This document shows positions 20,162 to 28,423 of a stretch of 64,000 nucleotides of DNA, one piece after another. Positions within the stretch are counted from its first letter, which is position 1, and every line of letters starts with the position of its first letter. A program made the position numbers and the translations under genes. Source of the DNA: Vibrio agarilyticus (GTDB lineage Bacteria; Pseudomonadota; Gammaproteobacteria; Enterobacterales; Vibrionaceae); NCBI RefSeq assembly GCF_012641465.1, contig NZ_JABAIK010000006.1, forward strand, positions 186,001 to 250,000. The letters are read 5' to 3'. Under the pieces are notes generated by a model, which worked only from the letters and a program-made list of their open reading frames with translations, had not been told where the DNA came from and ran no database searches.

Positions 20162-20584
20162 TTATCTATCATGCGCATCGGCTTGCCAGAGCACGGCCCA
20201 GCGCTGCAGGGCACGATAGTCCTCTAAGCGACATGCATCGCGCCAGATAAAGCACGAACTCCCATCTGCTAAGGTTAGCTTGATGAACCACCAGTATACG
20301 CGACGGTCGACATTAACGATGGTGTGCCAGCCTTGGTTATACCACAGCTGAGATCGCGCATTGATATGGCAAAAGAAACCTAGCGCTGGTGGCCAGCATC
20401 GACAAGAAAAACTGAGTGCAAGGTATGGCAGCAGTGTGCAAAACGGTGCTAAAGGCAGGGCTGAAATTAATAACGCCCACACCACCAGCAAACCAAACGT
20501 TAACTGCGTCATGCGGGCCATTATTGAAAATGACAATAAAAAATTAACGGACTTTGCTGAGGTTGTAAGCAACGATTTTATCAA
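20162..20584 (-). CDS. ygfX: YgfX-family membrane protein
   Basis: YgfX (CptA) is a small inner-membrane protein encoded with sdhE; in enterobacteria it has been described both as a toxin acting on cytoskeletal proteins and as an SdhE partner. The 140-residue product has two transmembrane helices near residues 25-45 and 47-65. The family's C-terminal WWFIKLTLADGSSCFIWRDAC segment follows. The start is uncertain: TTG at 20584 overlaps sdhE by 41 bases, while the first ATG (20521) would drop the conserved-looking SAKSVNF segment. Coupled translation with sdhE is likely. Confidence 0.75.
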   Translation of the reverse strand: MIKSLLTTSAKSVNFLLSFSIMARMTQLTFGLLVVWALLISALPLAPFCTLLPYLALSFSCRCWPPALGFFCHINARSQLWYNQGWHTIVNVDRRVYWWFIKLTLADGSSCFIWRDACRLEDYRALQRWAVLWQADAHDR

Positions 20585-20804
20585 CCATCGACGCGTGTCC
20601 TAAATTCTCACTACGACCATGTCCCATGATCCAAGTAAACAGATCAGGATCATCACACTCAAGCAGTGATGCGAATTCACGCTGCTCACGCTCATCGAGC
20701 GTTTCAAAACACTCATCAAAGAAAGGCATGATCACCACATCCAGCTCTAACATGCCGCGGCGACATGCCCATTTAATCCGCGCTTTCTCTTCCGCCGTGT
20801 ACAT
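20544..20804 (-). CDS. sdhE: FAD assembly factor SdhE
   Basis: SdhE (YgfY/CptB) promotes covalent flavinylation of succinate dehydrogenase and fumarate reductase. The 86-residue helical protein carries the family's RGMLELDVVIMPFF segment at about residues 16-29; RGxxE is its conserved signature. It starts at the ATG at 20804 behind GAGGAAAA. It precedes and overlaps ygfX on the minus strand and is divergent from ygfZ, the E. coli arrangement. Confidence 0.95.
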   Translation of the reverse strand: MYTAEEKARIKWACRRGMLELDVVIMPFFDECFETLDEREQREFASLLECDDPDLFTWIMGHGRSENLGHASMVDKIVAYNLSKVR

Positions 20805-21018
20805 CGGTTTTCCTCAGCTTTAGGTTGAATTAGCCGGAGTGTAACAAGCTCAATCAGCGCACTCTAGTGTCGCGCTCACAACTTTGTCTTCCGTCGCAGC
20901 AATTATTCCGCGGCGTAACCTTTCAGCAAATTTTAACGTTAACTGGCAAACTGAGCTGACAAATATCATTGTCCGCTTTACCATACCAAAATGACTGACA
21001 GATTAGGTAGTGTTCACT

Positions 21019-22014
21019 ATGGACTGGCAAAACTTATTTTCGCCGCTCGCATTAGCTCAAAATGCGTCGCTTCCCGCACTTTCACTTGCACTATTGCAGG
21101 ACATCCAAGCTATCACCTTGGTGGGGGACGATAAAAAATCGTATCTTCAAGGGCAAGTTACCTGCGATGTCGTCACACTGCCCGCCAACCAAAGTACGCT
21201 CGGTGCCCATTGTGATGCCAAAGGTAAAGTATGGAGTGTCTTTCGCCTGTTTCACCATGGTGAAGGCTATGCCATGGTACAAGATGCGGCGGTCATTGAT
21301 GTTGAACTGCGAGAAATTCAAAAGTACGCGGTATTTTCTAAAGTGACCATTGAGCGCAGCACTGATATTGCCTTTGGCGTATTGGGCCCTCACGCCCAAG
21401 CATTCATCGATGCATTAACGCCAGAAAGTAGCGCGGATGATGACGTGCGACCGCTCGAAAGTGGTACGGCGGTCAAAGTAGGCGAGCAGCGCTGGCTATT
21501 GTTGGTCAAGGCGTCAGCAGTAGAGTCTATCATCGCGGCGGCGCGTGAAATGGAACCGACACTGGCGCTAACAACACAAGCGTTATGGGACTTAACTGAC
21601 ATTGAGGCGGGAATGCCGCGCTTAACCGCAGCGCAGCAAAATAGCCATATTCCTCAGGCGCTAAATTTACAGGCCCTTAATGGAATAAGCTTTACCAAAG
21701 GCTGTTACACAGGCCAAGAGACTGTGGCTCGAGCGAAATACCGTGGCATCAACAAACGTGCCTTGTATCGCGTCACGACCGATGCGATGCCCAATATTGC
21801 TCAGCCTTGGTCGCTCGAACGTCAAGTCGGCGAGAATTGGCGCCATGCTGGCGAGTTACTGATTGGTTATCAATTTGCCGATGGGGCGGCTTGTGGCTTA
21901 ATCGTTTTACCCAACGATCTTGAAGCTAACACGCTACTGCGTCTTGCCCAAGCGCCTGAGTCACAGTGGCACCTTGCCGATCTGCCTTACGCCGTTAATG
22001 AACCGAGCGCTTAA
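21019..22014 (+). CDS. ygfZ: folate-binding tRNA-modification factor YgfZ
   Basis: YgfZ is a folate-binding protein related to the glycine-cleavage T-protein. It supports the radical-SAM Fe-S enzyme MiaB and is needed under oxidative stress. The 331-residue protein carries the signature KGCYTGQE (near residue 232), with the functional cysteine. The start is the ATG at 21019 (MDWQNLF); a GTG three codons upstream is less likely. It is divergent from sdhE-ygfX and followed by a repeat element and the small gene at 22603. Confidence 0.94.
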   Translation: MDWQNLFSPLALAQNASLPALSLALLQDIQAITLVGDDKKSYLQGQVTCDVVTLPANQSTLGAHCDAKGKVWSVFRLFHHGEGYAMVQDAAVIDVELREIQKYAVFSKVTIERSTDIAFGVLGPHAQAFIDALTPESSADDDVRPLESGTAVKVGEQRWLLLVKASAVESIIAAAREMEPTLALTTQALWDLTDIEAGMPRLTAAQQNSHIPQALNLQALNGISFTKGCYTGQETVARAKYRGINKRALYRVTTDAMPNIAQPWSLERQVGENWRHAGELLIGYQFADGAACGLIVLPNDLEANTLLRLAQAPESQWHLADLPYAVNEPSA

Positions 22015-22022
22015 TTTTAACG

Positions 22023-22180
22023 CCTAAACCCAAATAGCTTGGAGTTTCAGGTAGGCGGCAAACGAGCAAAGCCTCTGAACACTTCGTGAACATAGACGAA
22101 CTATGTGACGAGATTTTTGAGAGCGAGTCCCTTAATTTTTCATAGAAAAGCGCTGCAACTTCAAGTGGAAAAGAGATAAT
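22023..22180 (+). repeat. ERIC-like intergenic repeat, full copy
   Basis: This copy begins CCTAAACCCAAATAGCTTGG, just after the ygfZ stop, and ends CTTCAAGTGGAAAAGAG. The core contains one CACTTCGTGAA unit (22080-22090) followed by ACATAGACGAACTATGTGA. The ends have drifted from TATACCC. Confidence 0.75.
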
Positions 22181-22602
22181 GTTGACGAGGGCTTGGCAAC
22201 AACCAAGCTCTGCTTTCCGATTCAAAATTCACTCCCTCGACGGCTTCCAGTCGCAGTCAATGTTGCGCACTTAATTGCGCAAAATCAAAATAACAATCTA
22301 TTCTTATTCCTGTAACATTCACTTGGCTAAATACTCACGCCGCTGTTTCAGCTTGCTTTATCACGTTTTATTACGCGCCTTGCTCTACCTGTCGATCTCT
22401 TTCTTGGCAATGGTGTTGTATCCGTGATTTTGCCATTTTGTGCTTAATCTCACGAAGCTTATTAAAAGCTCTAACAAAAGTTGATACAGCAGCACAAAAA
22501 ACCAAACAAATAAAAATTACTCGTAAAAAACCCCATAGACTTCACGGTCTATTTGAATTGAGAACCGTAAAATATTTTCGCTAAGCTAGGTAAGGATGAA
22601 AG
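22181..22602. other. gap ahead of the 69-residue gene
   Basis: About 420 bp, AT-rich toward the right, with no ORF I would call. A small stem ATAGAC/GTCTAT (22535-22552) precedes the ribosome-binding site of the next gene. A promoter for that gene must lie here, but I could not pick one out. Confidence 0.4.
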
Positions 22603-22812
22603 ATGAGACTGTTTAAACGCTACACACCATGCATGATAGCAAAACATATTATTCGCCTCTTTAAAGGGCGGATCTATATACATGGTGTCGGTCGATTTGA
22701 CTTTGACCAAGGCAAACTCATTTTGCCAGAAAAAGCGGAAACGCAGCATTTTCGTGCGGTGAAAGAAATCAATCTTGAAGTGAAAAGATTACGCAGTGCC
22801 TATGCCGCGTGA
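22603..22812 (+). CDS. small basic protein of unknown function (69 residues)
   Basis: I do not recognise a named family. The start ATG at 22603 has a good ribosome-binding site (AAGGATGAAAG), which argues that this is a real gene despite its size. The product is basic and amphipathic: a Lys/Arg-rich N-terminus (MRLFKRYTP, then KHIIRLFKGRIYIHG), a central DFDQGKLILPEKA turn-rich segment, and a charged C-terminal helix EINLEVKRLRSAY. It has no signal peptide or membrane helix. It stands alone between ygfZ and the convergent ubiI. A nucleic-acid or ribosome contact would fit the composition, but that is only a guess. Confidence 0.7.
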   Translation: MRLFKRYTPCMIAKHIIRLFKGRIYIHGVGRFDFDQGKLILPEKAETQHFRAVKEINLEVKRLRSAYAA

Positions 22813-22907
22813 ATACACGGGTTAAAGATTTTTCAAAGATCATTGCGACAGAATACCAAAGCATACCGCACCTTGACTTCAGCGGCCGTTGCGGCCGCCG
22901 GCAGCAT

Positions 22908-24134
22908 TTAATCCACTTTTGCCAGCGATGGCAACTCCCCTTTTAAACCTAACGCATGGCGCATAGCTTCTTCTTTTAACCCAGGCACAACATTGGAAAA
23001 TGTCATCCCCAAACCACGGGCCAATTTCTTCACCGGATTATCACCGTCAAAGAGATCGCGAAACGCTTGCATCGACGCAATCAATTTCATCGCTTCTGCC
23101 TTACGCCAGCGTTCATAACCGCGCAAATGACGCTGACTGCCAATATCATGCCCAGCATTCCACAGTGCAATCACCTCTTGCGCCAAACTCGCGGCATCCA
23201 TTAAACCTAGGTTTACGCCTTGCCCTGCAAGCGGGTGAATCGTATGCGCCGCATCGCCTACCAAGGCGACTCGTTCACGAACGAAGTCACGCGCATAACG
23301 CATCTTAAGTGGCACAGTTTGTCGCTCACTCACCACCTCACAAAGCCCCAAACGCATATCAAATGCGGCGCTAAGTGCTTTATTGAAAGCAACATCTGGC
23401 ATGGTGAGCAGTGCATGTGCATCGGTCGGATCAATCGACCAAACAATCGAACACTGATTTGCGTCACTCAAAGGCAAGAACGCCAGAGGGCCGTCTGGCG
23501 TAAACGTTTGACGCGCCACCTGCTGATGGGCCATTTGCGTTTGGACGGTAGCGACCAAGGCGTGGTGGCCATAATCCCAATGCGTGAGAGGAATCGATTG
23601 AGTTTGACGCACCCAGGAATTGGCGCCATCGGCTCCGACAACCAATTTTGCGGTCACCACCTGACCATTATCGAGAGATAACCAGGCTTCTCGCTCGCCA
23701 ATAGCCAGCGACTGACAGCGTTGTGGCATGAACAAAGTGACATTTTCTTGCTGCGAAACCAGATCGAGCAACGCCAATTGAATGACACGATTTTCAACAA
23801 TATGACCAAGATTTGGTTGATTCAGTGAAAGAGCGTCAAAATCTATATGGGCAAAACTGTCTCGCTCCCAAACGTCCATTGCCATAAAAGGGGCGGCGCG
23901 GCGCGCTTCGATACCGGGCCACGCGCCCAAACGTCGTAGCAAAGTTTCACTGGCGCGATTGAGCGCAGACACTCGAATGTCGGGGATCTCTCCTAGCGCG
24001 CTATCGACTGTATGGCTTTCGATAATCGCAATGCGTAATTCGCTCTCTTTGAGCGCCGCGGCAAGCGCGAGCCCTACCATACCGCCACCCACGATGGCAA
24101 CGTCAACACTTTGCATCATATTGCTATTGATCAC
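22908..24134 (-). CDS. ubiI: ubiquinone-pathway FAD monooxygenase UbiI (VisC)
   Basis: UbiI hydroxylates the C5 position of the ring in aerobic ubiquinone synthesis. The 408-residue protein has the N-terminal FAD motif VAIVGGGMVGLALA (about 12-25). The family motif VVGADGANSWVR lies near 166 and the second FAD box ALVGDAAHTIHPLAGQGVNLG near 300-320. The start is GTG at 24134: it overlaps the ubiH stop as GTGA and has GGAG seven bases upstream, whereas the next ATG has no site. UbiF is a close relative, but position after ubiH makes UbiI the better call. Confidence 0.9.
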   Translation of the reverse strand: MINSNMMQSVDVAIVGGGMVGLALAAALKESELRIAIIESHTVDSALGEIPDIRVSALNRASETLLRRLGAWPGIEARRAAPFMAMDVWERDSFAHIDFDALSLNQPNLGHIVENRVIQLALLDLVSQQENVTLFMPQRCQSLAIGEREAWLSLDNGQVVTAKLVVGADGANSWVRQTQSIPLTHWDYGHHALVATVQTQMAHQQVARQTFTPDGPLAFLPLSDANQCSIVWSIDPTDAHALLTMPDVAFNKALSAAFDMRLGLCEVVSERQTVPLKMRYARDFVRERVALVGDAAHTIHPLAGQGVNLGLMDAASLAQEVIALWNAGHDIGSQRHLRGYERWRKAEAMKLIASMQAFRDLFDGDNPVKKLARGLGMTFSNVVPGLKEEAMRHALGLKGELPSLAKVD

Positions 24135-25315
24135 CTTTGTACTCCTAGGGTTCGTCGCAGTAGTGGCGCTTTAAACGCCGAGACATTATCCATCATCGCT
24201 AATCCCAGATTACGCCCAAGTCGCAAAGGAAGCCAATCATTGGAAAATAGATGCACCATGGACGCGGTGAGTGTCATGATTGCTGTTCTATCTGGCTCAC
24301 GACGCTGGCGATAACGACTCAGCATTCGATATTCGCCAACATCCGCGCCCTGTTGCCAGTTTGCTACAATGATTTCAACCAAATCAGCCACATCGCGCAG
24401 TGCTAAATTAAAACCTTGCCCCGCAATGGGATGCAACGCTTGTGCGGCATTGCCCACCACCACCGCGCGGTGGGTGATGATGCGCTCTCGATAGCGCAGT
24501 GCTAACGGGTAACTGGCACGAGTACCGACTGATGCCAATCGCCCCAAGCGCCAACCAAACTCAGCTTGCAGCGCGTTCTGAAAATCGACATCAGAACTGT
24601 TAAGCAATGTTTGGGCTCGTTCAGTGGATAGACACCAAACCAATGACATTCTTTGGTCACTCATCGGCAATAGCGCCAAAGGGCCGGCTGCAGTAAAACG
24701 CTCAAAGGCTTGGCCACAGTGCGGCTGGCTCAGTCCAATATTAGCGATAACGGCCGTCTGCTCAAAAGAGTGTGTGGTGAGTGACAGCCCCAGCTGCTGC
24801 GCGCAAAAAGAGTCGGCACCATCTGCTGCCACCAGCAAGCGCGTTTCAATCTCAACGCCGTCATCCAGCAAAACTTGCACGCTCGACGCTTGTTGGGTCA
24901 ATTGCTTGACGGTATTGGGACAAAAGAGAGTAATCGATGATTCACGTTCAAGCATCGCGTGCAACTGCGCGCCGACTGGCTCCAATTCCACCACGTAACC
25001 GAGTGCGGATAGCCCTTGCTCCTTTGCGTCAATCTCAGTCATTCCAGCATGATGCTGATCGGACACATGAATGCGACGCAAAGGCTCAGCCAATGCAGAA
25101 AGTGAAGCCCAAACCCCGAGCGATGCTAATGTTTGAGCTGTACCATGCGCTAATGCGATAGAGCGACTGTCAAATCCTGGGTGAGTGTTGGGCTGTGCCA
25201 CATGGGATTCCACCAAGGCTATCGACATCGCCCCTTGCGTTAAATGAGCCAGTCCCAGAGCCAAACAAGCCCCGGTCATACCACCACCGACGACGAGCAC
25301 GTCGAACCGCATCAT
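24131..25315 (-). CDS. ubiH: 2-octaprenyl-6-methoxyphenol hydroxylase UbiH
   Basis: UbiH hydroxylates C1 of the octaprenyl-methoxyphenol intermediate in aerobic ubiquinone synthesis. The 394-residue protein has the FAD motif VLVVGGGMTGACLALG at its N-terminus. The central VAADGADSFCAQ lies near 160 and the second FAD box VVGNAAQALHPIAGQGFNLALRD near 290-312. I choose the ATG at 25315 (MMRFDVL), with GAGGAG spaced correctly, over a TTG five codons upstream. It lies 17 bp after ygfB and overlaps ubiI. In E. coli pepP separates ygfB from ubiH; here it is absent. Confidence 0.94.
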   Translation of the reverse strand: MMRFDVLVVGGGMTGACLALGLAHLTQGAMSIALVESHVAQPNTHPGFDSRSIALAHGTAQTLASLGVWASLSALAEPLRRIHVSDQHHAGMTEIDAKEQGLSALGYVVELEPVGAQLHAMLERESSITLFCPNTVKQLTQQASSVQVLLDDGVEIETRLLVAADGADSFCAQQLGLSLTTHSFEQTAVIANIGLSQPHCGQAFERFTAAGPLALLPMSDQRMSLVWCLSTERAQTLLNSSDVDFQNALQAEFGWRLGRLASVGTRASYPLALRYRERIITHRAVVVGNAAQALHPIAGQGFNLALRDVADLVEIIVANWQQGADVGEYRMLSRYRQRREPDRTAIMTLTASMVHLFSNDWLPLRLGRNLGLAMMDNVSAFKAPLLRRTLGVQR

Positions 25316-25332
25316 CTGCGAGCTCCTCAACT

Positions 25333-25908
25333 CTAGTGGACTGTTGGCGCTTGAGTTGGTTCCGGCTTGGCACCAAATTCAGCGTGAATGATCAGCACGC
25401 AAGCTTTTACATGCTCAATGACCTGCTCCAATAGCTCGCTTTGCTCTTCCAACGAGTCATCCTCATCAATACCCAACTTGGCAATTTCTTCAAGATCGTT
25501 AAGTGCTTCACGAGACTCTTGAGACATCGACGTTAAGTCAGCGCCAATCAACCCAAGACCAGAAATAAAGTGGTTAACCCACTCTGCAAGATTATCTGCT
25601 AATGCAAACAGTCCTTCAATACTGTCATCTGAAGGCAAAAGTAAAGACAGCGTCATATCACCAGAGGTTAATTCCGCGGTGGCAGCACTTAAGACACGCT
25701 GCGCCTGTGCCAATGCAGAAGCCGGCCAGCCCATGCCATCATTGGTGTAATCAAACAGCAATGGCTGCCAACTTAAATCATGCAAATTTAAGCCACCACT
25801 GAGCATTCCTATGAGTAAACCTTGCAGCTCAGAAGGCGTTACGGCAAGCGCCGCGTTTTTTAACTCAGTTTCCAATAGCGAATAGTTAGGCAGTCGGTTT
25901 TCACTCAT
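25333..25908 (-). CDS. ygfB: YgfB / UPF0149 family protein
   Basis: YgfB belongs to the YecA/UPF0149 family of small helical proteins; its biochemical role is not settled, although in Pseudomonas a homologue affects beta-lactam resistance. The 191-residue acidic protein has the family's [13 protein letters not shown] segment near residues 27-39 and the [11 protein letters not shown] segment near 113. It lacks the C-terminal zinc-binding SEC-C tail found in YecA. It heads the ygfB-ubiH-ubiI unit and is divergent from zapA, the enterobacterial arrangement. Confidence 0.93.
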   Translation of the reverse strand: MSENRLPNYSLLETELKNAALAVTPSELQGLLIGMLSGGLNLHDLSWQPLLFDYTNDGMGWPASALAQAQRVLSAATAELTSGDMTLSLLLPSDDSIEGLFALADNLAEWVNHFISGLGLIGADLTSMSQESREALNDLEEIAKLGIDEDDSLEEQSELLEQVIEHVKACVLIIHAEFGAKPEPTQAPTVH

Positions 25909-26217
25909 GATTAGCAGCTCACACTCTATTAATGTTTCCAGTTAATGGCTCAAGATAACCAAAGGTCACCACCATAAAACTCGAATAAAATCATTCAATC
26001 CCGCCATGCTACCATTTTCCCCGAATCGGAAAAACGCTCATCACTGCGATATTGCGCAGCATTTGGCCAAAATGAGCAAAAGCTGGGTGATTGCTTAGTC
26101 ATTTGCAAAGAGAGCTTTGCGAAAAGCTTGAATCTTGAGAACGCTTTACCTATAGTTCCTCCTCGGTAGGCAAAGAATGCTTACCCTCAATGGCGCGTTT
26201 GAAGAGTTTATTCCATC
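25909..26217. other. divergent promoter region of ygfB and zapA
   Basis: A 309-bp gap between divergently transcribed genes. It must hold both promoters. I see no repeat copy, no coding ORF and no hairpin of note. Confidence 0.5.
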
Positions 26218-26526
26218 ATGAGCAACCAAGCGGTAGATGTTGAAATTTTAGGTAAGATGACTCGGGTTAATTGCCCTGCAGGTCAAGAGTCATCGCTGTT
26301 GGTTGCAGCAGAGGATCTCAATCGCCGATTGAAAGAGATGGCCGAACGTACTAAGGTAACGAATGAGGTTCAACTGCTCACTTTTGCTGCCTTAAACGTC
26401 TGTTATGAATTGAATAATCAATCTCAACAACGCTCGGGAGAAGAGCAAGCTGTCATCGAACGCCTTGAAAAACTGACTGCATCGCTTGAACAAGCGCTGG
26501 TGAACATTTCGCCAACAGAACGTTAA
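26218..26526 (+). CDS. zapA: cell-division protein ZapA
   Basis: ZapA binds FtsZ and bundles its protofilaments, stabilising the Z-ring. The 102-residue protein has an N-terminal globular domain (VDVEILGKMTRVNCPAGQE, residues 6-24, then LLVAAEDLNRRLKEM) and a C-terminal coiled coil (about 60-97) that mediates tetramer formation. It sits directly ahead of 6S RNA and fau, as in E. coli (zapA-ssrS-fau). Confidence 0.96.
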   Translation: MSNQAVDVEILGKMTRVNCPAGQESSLLVAAEDLNRRLKEMAERTKVTNEVQLLTFAALNVCYELNNQSQQRSGEEQAVIERLEKLTASLEQALVNISPTER

Positions 26527-26562
26527 ACGCAGTCATTTTCTCATTGTTTGTTCAAAACCAAA

Positions 26563-26746
26563 TTTACCCTGGGGTGTGCGTCAGCAGGATTTACGTCCCT
26601 GAGCCGATAAGCAACACTAAAGGGTTGGTATTCGTTGACTATTGAGCAAGCTCGGCCTGGACCGAGAAGCCTACGGTTGACCTTATTGACCCGCCTTGAA
26701 CCAGCTGGTTCAAGGGCTAAAATCCTCAACGGCACTCTGGGGTTCC
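26563..26746 (+). ncRNA. ssrS: 6S RNA
   Basis: 6S RNA binds sigma-70 RNA polymerase and down-regulates many promoters in stationary phase. The sequence between zapA and fau matches the E. coli gene in order and content. A closing stem pairs ACCCTGGGGTG at the 5' end with CACTCTGGGGT at the 3' end. Conserved blocks are GTCCCTGAGCCGATA, GAGCAAGCTCGG followed by CCGAGAAGCC, and CCTTGAACCAGCTGGTTCAAGGG near the 3' side. About 184 nt, the usual length; the exact 5' end is inferred from the stem. Confidence 0.93.
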
Positions 26747-26749
26747 TTC

Positions 26750-27358
26750 ATGCCAACTCGTCATGCACTTCGCAAACAGATGCGCCAGCGGCGCCAATCA
26801 TTGAGCCCGCGGCAGCAGCGAGAAGCCAGCCACCAGCTGGTTGAACGCTTTACCACGTTAGCGCACTATGAGCGCAGTGAGCACATTGCCCTCTATCTCA
26901 CCAACGATGGTGAACTCGATACTCACCCCTTAATCGAAACGCTCTGGCAACACAATAAATCTGTCTACTTACCGGTTTTGCACCCGTTTGCCAAAGGCCA
27001 TTTGCTGTTTTTGCGATACCAGCCTGATACCCCAATGACCATCAATCGCTATGGCATTCTTGAACCCCAACTTCGGGTTGATTTGGTGCAGCCAGTGCGC
27101 GAGCTCGACCTCATCGGCACGCCACTGGTGGCCTTTGATGCGAAGGGACAACGCCTTGGTATGGGTGGGGGCTATTACGACCGAACACTTGCGATGACTT
27201 TTTCCTCGTCTCAACCCGATGCGCTGAGTGCAAGCGGCCCCATCACGATGGGTCTTGCTCACGACTGCCAAGAAGTCTCACAACTGCCCGTAGAAAGTTG
27301 GGATGTACCGTTATCAAAAATTGTTACCCCAACGCGCATTATCACCGGTGACAAGTAG
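26750..27358 (+). CDS. fau: 5-formyltetrahydrofolate cyclo-ligase
   Basis: This enzyme (YgfA, MTHFS) uses ATP to convert 5-formyl-THF to 5,10-methenyl-THF, recycling a folate storage form. The 202-residue protein has the basic N-terminal helix (RHALRKQMRQRRQSL). The ATP-binding GMGGGYYDRTL lies near residues 139-149, after the VAFDAKGQRLG strand. The start is the ATG at 26750, right at the end of 6S RNA, so fau is probably made from the longer 6S precursor transcript, as in E. coli. Confidence 0.93.
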   Translation: MPTRHALRKQMRQRRQSLSPRQQREASHQLVERFTTLAHYERSEHIALYLTNDGELDTHPLIETLWQHNKSVYLPVLHPFAKGHLLFLRYQPDTPMTINRYGILEPQLRVDLVQPVRELDLIGTPLVAFDAKGQRLGMGGGYYDRTLAMTFSSSQPDALSASGPITMGLAHDCQEVSQLPVESWDVPLSKIVTPTRIITGDK

Positions 27359-27460
27359 ATGTGAGATCGCTTGGGTATCAAGCTCACTTGAGTATATAAT
27401 CGCGGCATGTATACCCCTATCCGTTCCGTGATAAGGATTTTTCCAGTGCAGGAGATGAGC

Positions 27461-28117
27461 ATGACTCAAGATGAAATGAAAAAAGCAGCCGGTTGGGCGG
27501 CACTTAAATACGTCGAAAAAGGAAGTATTGTTGGTGTAGGAACAGGCTCGACCGTGAATCACTTCATCGACGCGCTGGGAACCATGAAAGACGAAATCAA
27601 AGGGGCAGTCTCCTCATCTATTGCTTCAACCGAGCGTTTGCAAGCTCTGGGAATTGAAGTCTTTGACTGTAATGATGTGTTTAAACTCGATATCTACGTT
27701 GATGGTGCAGATGAAATTAACGCACAACGCGACATGATCAAAGGTGGCGGCGCAGCATTGACCCGTGAAAAAATCGTCGCGGCCATTTCAGACAAGTTCA
27801 TCTGTATTGTCGACGACACCAAAGCGGTAGATGTGCTTGGTCAATTCCCACTCCCTGTTGAAGTGATCCCAATGGCACGTTCTTATATCGCGCGTGAGTT
27901 AGTCAAACTGGGCGGTGATCCTGTCTACCGTGAAGGTGTTATCACCGATAACGGTAATGTGATCCTTGATGTTCATAATATGCAAATCACCGATCCAAAA
28001 GCGCTTGAAGACAAAATTAACGCGCTACCAGGCGTGGTGACCGTTGGCCTATTCGCACATCGTGGCGCCGATGTCGTGATCACAGGCACACCTGAAGGAG
28101 CCAAAATAAGCGAATAA
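27461..28117 (+). CDS. rpiA: ribose-5-phosphate isomerase A
   Basis: RpiA interconverts ribose 5-phosphate and ribulose 5-phosphate in the pentose phosphate pathway. The 218-residue protein is the expected length. It shows the phosphate loop [16 protein letters not shown] (about 25-40), SSIASTERL, the catalytic DGADEI (near 82-87) and [13 protein letters not shown] use the ATG at 27461 ([12 protein letters not shown]), which has AGGAGA before it; an ORF extends upstream but is unlike the family. A strong terminator follows. Confidence 0.97.
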   Translation: MTQDEMKKAAGWAALKYVEKGSIVGVGTGSTVNHFIDALGTMKDEIKGAVSSSIASTERLQALGIEVFDCNDVFKLDIYVDGADEINAQRDMIKGGGAALTREKIVAAISDKFICIVDDTKAVDVLGQFPLPVEVIPMARSYIARELVKLGGDPVYREGVITDNGNVILDVHNMQITDPKALEDKINALPGVVTVGLFAHRGADVVITGTPEGAKISE

Positions 28118-28423
28118 GCACGCTGTTTTGATCCGATAACAACAAAAGCGAGGTGATTATACCTCGCTTTTTGATTACCTCGTCTTCCCCCTCCTAACGT
28201 TTGATCATAACCGTCTAGAATTCTGAATATTATTTGGTAATTTTCTTACCCAAATCGGCGATTTTTTGTTACTTTATTGCTCAGTAGACGCACAAGGGAA
28301 ACGTTTGCTTTTTAGGGTCTCTTTCTCTCTAGCTAGCTTGAGTGAAATTATGACCTGCGCCCTCGCAAACGTCCGTTCTGCGCGCCACATTTTGCCCCTT
28401 TCCATTTTTTAAGGACGAGAACA
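28118..28423 (+). other. rpiA-serA intergenic region
   Basis: A 306-bp gap. After the rpiA terminator, about 250 bp remain as the serA promoter and leader. A palindrome-like GGTAATTTTCTTACC lies near 28235-28249. AAGGACGAGAACA gives the ribosome-binding site of serA. No ORF is evident. Confidence 0.5.
28144..28172 (+). terminator. terminator after rpiA
   Basis: An 11-bp perfect stem, AAAAGCGAGGT with ACCTCGCTTTT, around GATTAT, with a T-run at its 3' side. Confidence 0.85.

Noticed and set aside
22882-22898. GCGGCCG/CGGCCGC palindrome between the small gene and ubiI as a terminator
   Set aside because: The stem is perfect and GC-rich but neither side has a T-run. I leave it as an unassigned hairpin (it includes a NotI site).
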